Shown piece after piece: positions 1-10,500 of a stretch of 64,000 nt of DNA. Numbering within the stretch: position 1 is the first letter of the stretch; each line of letters begins with the position of its first letter. The notes beneath the pieces were generated by a model, which saw nothing but the letters and a program-made list of their open reading frames with translations, was not told the origin of the DNA and did no database searches. The stretch spans positions 620,001 to 684,000 of the forward strand of contig JAUFOR010000002.1 in assembly GCA_040285745.1 (NCBI GenBank), read 5' to 3'. The DNA comes from Barthelona sp. PCE (Eukaryota > Metamonada: BaSk clade). Made by a program: the position numbers and the translations under genes.

Positions 1-1881
1 CAAAGTCATGTACAGCATAATTTGGTTGATAAGTTGAAGGAAGTTGAACAGAAGACTGTTAACGAGCTTAAGGACTGGAGGACATCACAGATGAATCGCT
101 CTAAGCAGCGTATTGAGGATACAATTCAAAAAGCTCTTAGCAGAGGCATGCAAACATTTGATAATGTTGAAAGAGATTATAATATTAAACTCAACGCTAT
201 CAAGCAAGACATTCATGAGAAGCGCCTTAAGGACGCCCAGAACCGCAAGAACATGAGTTATAGTTCCCAAAAAGCAGAAGAATTACGTCAAAAAGCAAAA
301 GAAACAGCAAAAGAGAAGGCAATGATTCGCGTTAAGACCAGAGAGGTGTTAAAACTGCTGGATGAGCGCGAGGCCAAGAAGAGAAAGCACACAACCCTGA
401 TCCAGGATAAAAAATTGAAGATCCAGCAGAATCTCCAAGTTTTGAAGAAGAATTGGAAAAAATCCATTATGGAAAGATTGAACATTTATTTCATGAAGAA
501 ATACTTGCAGTTGCGCATAGAAACGTACAATGCATACGTTAAGAATGGAGAGAATGGACTGTGGAACTTTGAAGAGAAGGAAATATGGAAAATTGTAACT
601 GGTGACGGAAGCTGGACAGAAGATCAATGGAGTGAGCTTCAGCTCAACATTGATTTTGCGCTTGAGGACTATGATACCATCATAGAGCGTAACGAGGAGC
701 TATTTAACCTAGAGAGAGAGGAGAAAGGAAAGGAAATGCCGGATTTGTCTAAAGTTACAGCACCTATTTGTGCTCGTGATGAGGAATCCCCCTCAACAGT
801 TGAGATACCGAAGCCAATAATACCAGCCATAACAACAGTTAACCCCACAACTACCGATCCGATGCTCTATGTTTTGAAGGAGGGATTACTCACCCTGGAT
901 GACGTCCGCAAGCAGAGACTAGCGTTACTGAATGAGATGTTGATTGAGAGCAGATCAAAGATGCATATTAGATGTTACAATGATGTATTAGAAGAGACAG
1001 AACGTCGAAAGAGACAAATAGCACATGAGCATCATTTGATGCTTAAGGAGGATGAGTATTCCCGTAAATGTCAGGACATTGGTCTTTGGAGAGAGCAGGA
1101 GGAGCAACTCAAGATGTGGAGAGAGGATCGTGTACGTCAGAGCATAGAGTCCCAAGATATGTTGCGATCCTTTGATTCCTCGGCCTTGGGCGACTCTGGA
1201 TTGATGAGCGTCTTGAATAACTTAGAGGAGTCTGCTAAACAGAAGTGGATTATTAAGGAGGAAAGGAGAAAGATGGAGAGACAACGTCAACTGTTACAAG
1301 AAAGAGCTCAGATTGAGGCAGAGCTCGCCAAGCGATTGGAAGCACACAAGTCGATAAGTAAGCAAATGGGAATTGTTGTGGAGGACACAAGCGAGGAAGC
1401 ACAGAACTTCATCAAACAGGATCTGAGTGAAAACTTAGAGACGAATGAATTGGCAGATCAGCGCCGGAAGGAAGAAGAAGAGGTTGAGCGTCTAAGTCGT
1501 AGAAATATGAGACAAGAAGAGCGTAGGAAGAGGGAAGCGGTAACCCGTATGCGTGCTTTATTGTTGAGTGGTGGTCAGTTTATCAAACATGGTCGCCGTG
1601 GTAGACCACATCCTCGTTATGTTGTGCTTGGTGATGACATGGCCACAGTTTTTTGGAGAGATCCCAAGAAGAGCAAGTTCAAGAATTCAATGCACATAGC
1701 AGAGATAACAGATGTTGTTCCTGGAAAGCAGACTGCTGTTTTTGAGAGATCTGACGTTGAACCAGGATTGTGTTTTTCTTTGGTCGGCATTGACAGAACA
1801 CTTGATTTACAATGTGAGACGATTGATGAGAGAGATATGTGGGTCGGTGCATTCCAATACTTGATTACAGGTAATGAATAA
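1..1881 (+). CDS. Coiled-coil protein with C-terminal PH domain (5' end outside window)
   Basis: The reading frame is open from base 1, so the N-terminus lies outside the window; the first in-frame TTG at 22 is not a credible start. Most of the visible ~627 residues are charged, Lys/Glu/Arg-rich helix typical of long coiled coils. The last ~100 residues form a PH-like domain of the type found in plant PRAF/RCC1 proteins: GGQFIKHGRRGRPHPRYVVL, then a TVFWRDP strand, a VPGKQTAVFERS strand and a final helix with DMWVGAFQYL. By family knowledge such domains bind phosphoinositides or act as protein-binding modules. The probable role is a membrane- or cytoskeleton-associated scaffold; this is inference. 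It ends in TAA. No catalytic domain is visible in the part present. Confidence 0.8.
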   Translation, partial: QSHVQHNLVDKLKEVEQKTVNELKDWRTSQMNRSKQRIEDTIQKALSRGMQTFDNVERDYNIKLNAIKQDIHEKRLKDAQNRKNMSYSSQKAEELRQKAKETAKEKAMIRVKTREVLKLLDEREAKKRKHTTLIQDKKLKIQQNLQVLKKNWKKSIMERLNIYFMKKYLQLRIETYNAYVKNGENGLWNFEEKEIWKIVTGDGSWTEDQWSELQLNIDFALEDYDTIIERNEELFNLEREEKGKEMPDLSKVTAPICARDEESPSTVEIPKPIIPAITTVNPTTTDPMLYVLKEGLLTLDDVRKQRLALLNEMLIESRSKMHIRCYNDVLEETERRKRQIAHEHHLMLKEDEYSRKCQDIGLWREQEEQLKMWREDRVRQSIESQDMLRSFDSSALGDSGLMSVLNNLEESAKQKWIIKEERRKMERQRQLLQERAQIEAELAKRLEAHKSISKQMGIVVEDTSEEAQNFIKQDLSENLETNELADQRRKEEEEVERLSRRNMRQEERRKREAVTRMRALLLSGGQFIKHGRRGRPHPRYVVLGDDMATVFWRDPKKSKFKNSMHIAEITDVVPGKQTAVFERSDVEPGLCFSLVGIDRTLDLQCETIDERDMWVGAFQYLITGNE

Positions 1882-2205
1882 AGAATAGAAAATGTTTGAA
1901 ATTGATTATAAATTGAAATTTTCTTTGAGCAAATCTGAAGCGTTACAGCTTATTGTGTGTTATCTAAGTCCGTTTTTGCGTACTCGAAGGTTAAAATAAG
2001 CACAAAACATTCTCAATGTTCATTAACCATAAAGTGACGTGTTAAGGGTTTAGGATATCACACCTTTGATAAAGCGGCAGAAAAATTGATTTCAATCCTT
2101 TATTCTGCCAAAAGAAATGCTGAGAGCAAGCGGAAAACGTGTATTCAGATATTCATTCTCTTTACTATTTTATTGTAGCGTTTTCGGTTTAAACGGGCTA
2201 ACAGC
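1882..2205. other. Intergenic region, 324 bp
   Basis: This gap separates the PH-domain gene from the ankyrin-pseudokinase gene, both on the plus strand, so it must hold one 3' end and one promoter. The only structure I see is a short inverted repeat: GGCAGAA at 2076-2082 pairs with TTCTGCC at 2103-2109, with a smaller ATTGA/TCAAT pair inside the loop. No tRNA-like or snoRNA-like boxes are convincing. Confidence 0.4.
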
Positions 2206-5200
2206 ATGGCTTATAACGCAGCCATAAGACGTATAGATGAATACGAGGATATTTTTTGTTCTTTAGATTTTTCAGCACATTTTTCCATCAGTACACCTTC
2301 AGGAATAGCAGTGTTTGGGGAACAGAGCATGTTTTTATACAATTTTATAAGCAAAGCAAAAAGTAGCTTGTTTTTTGAAGATGAAGTGCGCTGTGCATAT
2401 TTTGCAGAGTTTTTTATTGAACGCAATGTATTCGTGATCCTGTTTGCCACAGGAGTGCGAATTTTACGTTGTGATGATTTAGGAGTTGTATTTGATGCTT
2501 ATTATCAAGATTATCTTCAAGATCTATTAAAAGACACTGGAGAAGATGCGCAGAGTATCGGTATAGTGTGTAACCATGGAGATTATCATTCTAAAGAAAG
2601 GTTAATATCAGTGGTTTTAGATAAATACATATTAATTTTGAAATTGCAAAAGACCAGCTTAATACGTTTGTTTTTTGGAAAGTTAAACCTGAATTCAACC
2701 CTACTGAGATGTCGTTTCATATCAAAAGAAGTTGTTATTGTATCATGTCTAGATAATGAGATTCTTTTTTTTAATTTTGGTTGTAATATTTTAAATCCAA
2801 TTTGTACATCAACTCACCCTCATTTATTAGAGATCTGTAATAATTTTAATCGAATTTTGGTTGTCAATCAAAATACAATCAGTGTTTTGAAGGAAGATGG
2901 GTCTGAACACATGGTTATCAAGCTTCCATACTCTATTAACAGTATTATTGAACATGCTCATGGGTTATGGATTATCATATGCCCCACAGCACTTGTAGTC
3001 ATCGATTCAGAAATGGGAACCACTCAGCCCCCAATTATACTAGCGACTTCACAGTACGGTACTGTACAGAAGACGCCTCTCACATCGTTTGGATGTCATG
3101 GATCGCATGCAATCTTTTTGAAGAACGGTATACTTATCCGTTATGCCACGTCACTTTTACTCACATCAGAGGAGAAGCGGAAATCAAATATGATGAGTGG
3201 TGTAGGTCACCAACAAGAGTTTGTGTATGATAGTTTGGATATTTTGAATGATACAGAGCGTCTCTTTGATACAATTAACAAAAAACCTTCAACCACATTT
3301 AGGCAACAGCGAAGAAGAAATTCGTTAGTGGATGCAAGTATGTTGAGTGAACCATTACTTCAAAAGATCAAAAAAGGAATCCTAAACAAAGAAGTTATTC
3401 GATTTGCACTTGTTAATCTAAAGGAAGATATAAATCAAATTGATGAAAATGGTGAAGGTCTGGCCTTTTATACATTGAGGTATCTACGTAACGATGCTTA
3501 CAATCAGTTCCAATTGCTGCACAGGTTCAATATTGATTGGGATATCACTAACAAAGACGGTTTCACAGCGCTTATGGTTGCATGTACACAACCTACAGCA
3601 GAGATGAGACGTATTGTGCAGTTTTTGCTGCATGTTGGTGTTGATTTGACCAAAAGAGATTACCTAGGTCAATCATTATTTCACAAGATTTGTCATTATT
3701 ATACCAAAGATGCTGCAAAGGTTCTTTTTTCGACAATGAAGCACGTTGAAGATTTTTCAGCAATTCTTTCTCCCGATATTGATGGTTGGACACCATTACA
3801 TTACGCATGCAGATATGTTGAAGATCATTTATCCAAAATAATTGCAATGCTCATTAAAAAGGGTTGCGATCCATTTGCAAAGAACAACTTGGGTCAATCA
3901 CCTCTGGACTTCCTTGTTGATGGATACGCAAGCGATAAGGCCAACTGTATTACGATCATATATGATTTAACAGGAAGGCTGGATGAGCTACCGGTTGAAT
4001 ACCGAGAGATACTACAGGAAGAGAGTAAGATGGAGGAGGATGAATTGAGTAATTATGGATTTAAACTTTCTGTATCGACGAAAAAAATTAAGGAATCTAA
4101 GAAGATACGCCGTAAGAAGAAGAATCGTAAACATCGTCCGAACTCTGCCAGTAACCGTGCCATTAGTCAGTTACGTAATATGGCAAGGAGTATACCAACC
4201 CGTGAACAATTGCTCTCATTCCTGCTCTCATCCCCAAATTTGTGCATCACCAATCAGCGAGGTCAGAGTGTGTTTATGATTTTCTTTCGTAAAGCAACTT
4301 CCGATGATATCATGCATGTATTCGACAACATCGTAGAAGCTATGCAAGGAATCGAAGACTTTGACAGTAATGCAGTTGATGAGCAAGGTCGTTCTATTTT
4401 GACCCATCTTTGCGCAAATAAGCAGTCAGTCGCCCCCATTGTGCGACGTTTATTGTTGGAGACAAAATGTCGTCCATCGTTATTCGATCTCCACCAAGTT
4501 GCTCACAGACAAGGTGAACGTGTTGAATTGTTTAAATTGTTCTTACCATTTATTGATGAAAATACCAAATCAATGATCAATTTCAGAAAACCCTATTTCG
4601 AACCAGGGATGTTTCTACACCAACTACTTTTATCCCCAGCTGCAGATATTGTTCACTGTCTTGAAGTGTTGTCTGGTATTAACATTGATTTAGATGCTGT
4701 TGATCCTCATACTGGAAGTACGTGTCTCCACATATTTTTTGATCGGTTTATTGATTCCTCTGATGGAGTAATGGAATATCAACATATTGGGAAACCAATT
4801 ATGTTCTTATCAAAGTCACAGATTGCTGCTTGTCGTTATATTTTATTGGAAGTTCCCAAAATATGGCATACAAAGAATAGTTATGGCTTTTCTCTCAATG
4901 AACTTTTTGAAAAATATCTACCACATGGTATCCATAGTAATTTCAGTCAGTTTGTTTCAGCAATTCATGAGAATAAGTTAGATAGACTCGATGCAATGAT
5001 GATGGAAATCAATGGTGGAGAGGCAACATCAGATCGGTTCTTATCAATGATGACTTCTTTTGAATCCTTTACAGAGGAGATCATGTCATCAGAAATTGAT
5101 ACATGTTCCGAATGTTCCGATCTTTTTTCTGTTGCTTCTTTTAATATGATTCATACAGATTACAGTGATAGTGACAACGATGGGTCAGTCTGTTCTGATC

Positions 5201-7497
5201 TGTTAAGTGATCAAGTAGATGAGTATAGTATTTTCAATGACGATGTTGACGATGAGGAAGATGTTGACTTTTCTTCATTGCATTTAGAGAAGGTTTCTGA
5301 TAAAGTGTATAGACCGGATATTCTAAATGTTTCGACATCTACAACTGATATACCACGTATGCATGTTGATCTCCTGACATTCAGTCCTAAACATTTCGTA
5401 CGATTCTTCCCTTCATACTATCAAAGTCTTAGTGGAGTCGCTGAAGTTACATGGATATTTAAAGAGTTATTGACTATCGGAAAATTGGGAGTTGATCGTG
5501 CGCGTAACCTTGATTTCTTCAGTGCTCAGACGGGTTTGTACTTCAAAACAGTCGTTAACATTGGAATTTCTGTTATGAAGATGATTACTTTACCAGAACT
5601 GGATGAGGAGACGATGGACAGAGCACGCTTGGACGAGTTAGAGCAACGTAAGCGTGTTGTTGAACTGTTCAAAAGTGTGGAAATCAGTGAGAGTTTTATT
5701 CAACTGCTCAAAAGTGTTCAGGAGTATTGCAAATACGTCGATCTTAACAAAAATGGAGATCTGTCAAATGATCGTGTACTGGAGATAGTAAGCGGTGATG
5801 ACATTCGTTTTTTCATTCCATTCGTGCGTGATTTCAACTATACGCTCATGAAACTGATTGCAGATGTGCAAAACGTCGTCCCTGGAGCTTTTCTAAGTAT
5901 TGTTCCTATCGATGAGACTCTTGCATGGAACGCTCTCATTGCAGACCGTTTTGATGCGATTAAAAACCCAGAGATCCACTGTCTTTTATTAAATCGTTGT
6001 TTGGAGACTTATGATGTTACCGAGAGTATTACAGAGATGGAAGCTATGGCCTTCTCAGAGACCAAAACAGCAAAGTGTTTTTACGGAAAATTTGCAATTA
6101 TTCATAACGAATTGGATACACTCACTGGTTTCAGTAGTGATATTAACAGTGATGCTCAGTCTGCCCAAGCAGTATCGGAAAACTCACTATTTAGTCAAGC
6201 CATTGAAACCAATTTGGAGGAAGAAGCCGCTCAAGGTATCAGTAGATCATTTGCTATTGCTCAAGAGTTTCGAATCAACGGCAGTATCATTTTTGAGAAC
6301 GGTGGTACAGAAGAAGATATTACAGAGATGGATATGTGTACGCTTAATGAAGAGGATGTTGTTATCAAGGTTTTCCGTGATCCTTCGTTTGTAGATGTTG
6401 CATATTTCTTATTGAAGGAATCGGGCGTTAACATGGATGGTCTTGCGGTGTGCTATGGTCTGATAAAGATGCCGTACGGTTCCATAGGTCTTGTTATGAA
6501 GAGATACACATGCTCACTTGAGACAATGTGTCTTTCTTCTCAGAGTAAGTATGTCTTCTTCACCTCGGTTGCAGACACGTTGAATAATCTTCACAGTAAT
6601 GGATTTTTGCATGGTAATCTCAAACCGAGCAATATTCTTTTCGATGATGATAAGTGTGTTTATCTCGCTGATTTGAGATGTCACGATTTGAAGAACGAGT
6701 TCATTCACGAACGCGATATTAGTATGGCGTTGTCAGAGGAGGAGCGTAAGCATTCATCAATTTTTGTGCTGAAGCATCTTGCCAAAAATTTTTTTCAGAA
6801 ATTGGATGTATTAAACAATGATTTAACAACTTTTTTCACGTTCAAGCAAGTGTTAAAGCTTACGCAAGATCAGGAATCATGTGTAGACTACATTCATGAA
6901 GTATTCTTCCGTGCAGATAAACTAAGTGTATATGGATCACCAGAGACAATTTTGTTTGATAGTTACAGCGGATTCAGTGATGTATATTCATTTTGTGTTA
7001 TCATTTGTAAGGTATTAAAGCCAATGATGTCTGCATTACAACTAAGTACATTGGAGATTATTCCAGAGTTATTAACTTCAAATAGTATGCAGTTGGACAG
7101 ATCGTTGCCACGTTGGATATTGGCTATTCTTAAGCTCATGAACGAGTATGACCCTAATCTACGTATTGGATCTAAGAGAGTATTAGATGAATTAAATGTA
7201 GAAGTAAGATATTTGGGCTCATCCTCAACGTTAGGATCCAGGGTATCGTTGTCAGGAAGTCTTACACCGAGTGCTGATCTAAAAGATATTTTCAAAAGGG
7301 ATAGTGGTGTTGTCAGTATTGACGTATCACCTAATATGGGATCAAAAGAATTTTTTGAAACGAATTCAGACTTTGATGATGAGTTTTTGTTGGAAGAAGA
7401 TGTAGATGCAGCTAGTTTAAAGAGTAGACAAGAAGAAGAAACATTAATAGCAGAAGACAATCACACAAATTCTTCATGTTCTTGTCAGCTGCTTTAA
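2206..7497 (+). CDS. Ankyrin-repeat pseudokinase with possible CaaX tail
   Basis: 1763 residues with an ATG start. The first ~370 residues are beta-rich and propeller-like. Ankyrin repeats lie at about 408-575 (GWTPLHYACRYVEDHLSKII and GFTALMVACTQPTAEMRRIV), with weaker ones near 718 and 825. An acidic linker lies near 960-1040. A helical segment near 1130-1250 faintly resembles a RhoGEF DH domain; I do not rely on it. Residues ~1360-1660 form a kinase fold: VVIKVF keeps the ATP-site lysine, but HRD-x-K-P-x-N reads HGNLKPSN (about 1469-1476) so the catalytic Asp is Asn, DFG reads DLR, and APE reads SPE. It is therefore probably a pseudokinase. The last residues, SCSCQLL, end in a C-a-a-X box with Leu at X, suggesting prenylation. 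Function is unknown; a membrane-tethered signalling scaffold is inferred. Confidence 0.75.
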   Translation: MAYNAAIRRIDEYEDIFCSLDFSAHFSISTPSGIAVFGEQSMFLYNFISKAKSSLFFEDEVRCAYFAEFFIERNVFVILFATGVRILRCDDLGVVFDAYYQDYLQDLLKDTGEDAQSIGIVCNHGDYHSKERLISVVLDKYILILKLQKTSLIRLFFGKLNLNSTLLRCRFISKEVVIVSCLDNEILFFNFGCNILNPICTSTHPHLLEICNNFNRILVVNQNTISVLKEDGSEHMVIKLPYSINSIIEHAHGLWIIICPTALVVIDSEMGTTQPPIILATSQYGTVQKTPLTSFGCHGSHAIFLKNGILIRYATSLLLTSEEKRKSNMMSGVGHQQEFVYDSLDILNDTERLFDTINKKPSTTFRQQRRRNSLVDASMLSEPLLQKIKKGILNKEVIRFALVNLKEDINQIDENGEGLAFYTLRYLRNDAYNQFQLLHRFNIDWDITNKDGFTALMVACTQPTAEMRRIVQFLLHVGVDLTKRDYLGQSLFHKICHYYTKDAAKVLFSTMKHVEDFSAILSPDIDGWTPLHYACRYVEDHLSKIIAMLIKKGCDPFAKNNLGQSPLDFLVDGYASDKANCITIIYDLTGRLDELPVEYREILQEESKMEEDELSNYGFKLSVSTKKIKESKKIRRKKKNRKHRPNSASNRAISQLRNMARSIPTREQLLSFLLSSPNLCITNQRGQSVFMIFFRKATSDDIMHVFDNIVEAMQGIEDFDSNAVDEQGRSILTHLCANKQSVAPIVRRLLLETKCRPSLFDLHQVAHRQGERVELFKLFLPFIDENTKSMINFRKPYFEPGMFLHQLLLSPAADIVHCLEVLSGINIDLDAVDPHTGSTCLHIFFDRFIDSSDGVMEYQHIGKPIMFLSKSQIAACRYILLEVPKIWHTKNSYGFSLNELFEKYLPHGIHSNFSQFVSAIHENKLDRLDAMMMEINGGEATSDRFLSMMTSFESFTEEIMSSEIDTCSECSDLFSVASFNMIHTDYSDSDNDGSVCSDLLSDQVDEYSIFNDDVDDEEDVDFSSLHLEKVSDKVYRPDILNVSTSTTDIPRMHVDLLTFSPKHFVRFFPSYYQSLSGVAEVTWIFKELLTIGKLGVDRARNLDFFSAQTGLYFKTVVNIGISVMKMITLPELDEETMDRARLDELEQRKRVVELFKSVEISESFIQLLKSVQEYCKYVDLNKNGDLSNDRVLEIVSGDDIRFFIPFVRDFNYTLMKLIADVQNVVPGAFLSIVPIDETLAWNALIADRFDAIKNPEIHCLLLNRCLETYDVTESITEMEAMAFSETKTAKCFYGKFAIIHNELDTLTGFSSDINSDAQSAQAVSENSLFSQAIETNLEEEAAQGISRSFAIAQEFRINGSIIFENGGTEEDITEMDMCTLNEEDVVIKVFRDPSFVDVAYFLLKESGVNMDGLAVCYGLIKMPYGSIGLVMKRYTCSLETMCLSSQSKYVFFTSVADTLNNLHSNGFLHGNLKPSNILFDDDKCVYLADLRCHDLKNEFIHERDISMALSEEERKHSSIFVLKHLAKNFFQKLDVLNNDLTTFFTFKQVLKLTQDQESCVDYIHEVFFRADKLSVYGSPETILFDSYSGFSDVYSFCVIICKVLKPMMSALQLSTLEIIPELLTSNSMQLDRSLPRWILAILKLMNEYDPNLRIGSKRVLDELNVEVRYLGSSSTLGSRVSLSGSLTPSADLKDIFKRDSGVVSIDVSPNMGSKEFFETNSDFDDEFLLEEDVDAASLKSRQEEETLIAEDNHTNSSCSCQLL

Positions 7498-7566
7498 ATA
7501 TATAATAAACCTCTATTTTGCTGTTGCACACATGCTTGATGTGTAAATACCTAAAAACTTTGATAA

Positions 7567-10500
7567 ATGGATTGTTTTCCTTCTTATCTCTATTTCATTG
7601 CATTTTTTGATATGAGAGAAGCCCTGTTCGCTTTGTTGAATGAGGTGGTATTCTTTATCAGTAGTGAAACGAACCAGATCGTTTATCACTCACCTAATGT
7701 CCAATCCTCTTTTCCGAAGGCAGATCTCAATAACCTGGCATCTCAGTTTCAGCCGACCATACAGCAGATCATGCCACAGATTGAGAGCCAGCTCCTTACA
7801 CAAGGCTACACACAATTGCAACAATCACCTGTCATTACCTTTCGTGGCAATTTTGCACAGTCCGCATGTGAATTTCGCATAGTTCGTGACCAAGAGGGAT
7901 ATGTTCTGGTGTTGGAGAAGTTGCATTTTGATAAACATTTCTCTCGTTTACCATTACATCAGGAGAACAAACTTATTTCGAGCACATTCTATTCTCCACT
8001 CGTTGCAAACCTAATAATTGGTTCACGAGGTGAGATTATCAGTGCCAATCAAGTTGGTCTATCACTTTTGGGTGACTGCACAGAAGCAAACCTCTCTCAA
8101 TTTAATCTAACTAATTTACACGACTGTATCAAGGATGAGAGCGATGTTTCGCTCCACTTTGACTGGATCCGGTCTTCAGGCGGCTCTGTCGTTTATCAAA
8201 CGGATGGATTAGGAATATCGATGGTTGTTAGTGCTTTTGAATCAGAACATGAGCCAACGTGTTATTTTTTCCAAATACTCCCAAAGACAACCGAGCACGC
8301 TCTTATCCTTCGTAGTGAGATCTTAAGGCATATTGTTCAATCTCTGGGACTGAATTTATTGGTCATCAGTGCAAATGGTATTGTTTTGGACGTAAGTACC
8401 GAGGCATCACTCGCTATGGGTATGGCCCGTCGTGACGTCATCAACAAGCCTATCATTGATCTCATGATTGATGCCGATGGTTGTCAAAAGGCAGATTTCA
8501 GAACAGCACTGAATGAAGCAGAGAAAGAATTGCTTGGTATCAGGTACAACACCGGTCAGCCACCAAACACCCAAGCAAATGGTATTTTCACGGAGACACG
8601 AACTGGCCCTCAATATACAAACATGGCATTCATTAATGGTGTTCAGATTCGCAACGTTCGCGTTTTCCCTCTCGTCGTGAAGGAGATGTGTGTGTATGTG
8701 CTTGTGTACCCGCCAACCACACAGAGCAAGGCCCCAGGCATCCAGCAACACAACACTTCGACCAAGAGGACACTGGCGCTTCACAAGTATCCAGAGGAGA
8801 CGATGGACTTTCAGATTGACCAAGACATTGGGTTTTTCGATGGATTCCCATGTGTTGTTGTACTGCATAACACAGACGGTGTTCTGTTGAAGATGCACGC
8901 GTCCGAAGAGATGGGCCTTCCATCTATTAATATTCTTGGTGATTACATTGACAATGGTTTCAATGTTGACCCTATGGAGGTCCGCAACATCACAGAAGTC
9001 GACGTCTCACTAACTGCGCTGTCCAGAAAGACGAAGGAAAGAGGATGGACTCGTTTTGAGGAGCTAAAAGATGAGCTGGAGCAAAATGGTAAATCTACAT
9101 TCCAGTGTGTTCTCAAGACCATAAACGGGCTTGTCTCGTTTGAAGCGTGGTCGCGCTTGATATTTGAAGGAGACCATCCGCTCATTTCAACCTTTTATGT
9201 TTCACGTGAGTCAGTCAGCGATGCATTCTCACTCAGCACTGTGCTCGGTTCTGCGCTTGACGCCATCACTGAGCCGATGTTTGTTGTTGATCACTTAGGC
9301 CGTACTTATTACTGTAACCGCAATGGTCTGTCTATGATTTCGGTGCTGTCATTAGACCAGATCGTTAACAAGCCGTTCAACGATTTGCTCTCTTTCTACG
9401 GTAGCTCGTGCGACTTCAGCACATTCCAGCAGTTTGCGGACGCTGTTCGTGTTAACAACACTATAAAGTTGAGCGTTACTTACAGTCATAAGCAGTACGA
9501 CGCCTTTTCAACAATGACACATGTCCACGACAGGGAGTATTTTGTCATTATGATTGGTGCCGAGAAGTACACTGGTGACGTGCAGTTCTACAGATACTCT
9601 ATGCACGCGTCCAGCGCTTCATTTGTTTGGGTGCGCAACAACGGTCGTATCCACGAGTGTAATGCCTCATTTTGCCTGTTGCTGGGGTTCACCCGACCAG
9701 ATCTCCTGGACCAGGACTTTATGAGCATATTTGAGAACATAACAAGCGTTCAATTCAGCGATCTATGGTCTCTTAGAAGTTCATTTATAGAGGTTAAGGT
9801 GGTGCGCCCTGATGGTAAGGCGCTCATTTTACGTATCGTACCCACCCAAATAACGTGCAAAACCCGCGAACTATGTCTGTTCCACGTCACAGATGTCACT
9901 CATTATGATTATCTACGGGGCCAGATGCTGATGATGGAGAATACTCTTACACATGTTAGCGACGCTGTTCTCTTCATAGACGGCAGCGGATCAATAGTGT
10001 ACTGCAACGAGAATGCAAAGAAGATGACAGGATACATGGATAATTCGTTAATGGATGGCTTCCCTTACGTACGTTTGTTGCACTCGTCTGATAACCCAAT
10101 TGATGTCGACAGGCAGTGGTCACAGCGTGTCCATATGTTGGAAGCCCAAGATGGGTTCCTCCACTCCGATGTCATTATTCACAAGCTAGATACAACGACT
10201 GTCCAGGTCAAGACAATGAGTAGTTTCATCAGTGTTGGTAACCAGAAGTACGTGGTTGAGATTTTGAGGTATCCTCATGATGTTGTAGCAACTGGTATGA
10301 TTGATTCAGTTATCACTGAGCAACCGTCTGTATCCCTCAAGTATTTGAACGGAGTCCTTCACCAGTTCACACAGCCTCTACAGGATCTGGTGAATTTTGT
10401 ACGACCGGAGACTATTGATGTTAACGGTAACGAGCAGCAGCTGTTCCTCAAGAAGATTTGTCAACGTTTCAATACTGCGGTTGAGCATTTGCATTTGTTT

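Noticed and set aside
2194-2206. CTAACAG just before the 2206 gene as a splice acceptor
   Set aside because: The spacing does not match the other acceptors and a good ATG follows directly, so no intron is needed.
5600-5900. RhoGEF (DH) domain in the ankyrin-pseudokinase protein
   Set aside because: Only a loose helical resemblance (VVELFKSVEISESFIQLL); key conserved DH blocks could not be placed.
8407-8898. Antisense frame of 163 codons in the histidine kinase gene
   Set aside because: The sense frame holds a continuous PAS-kinase protein; the antisense product has many Cys/His/Trp residues and no domain.
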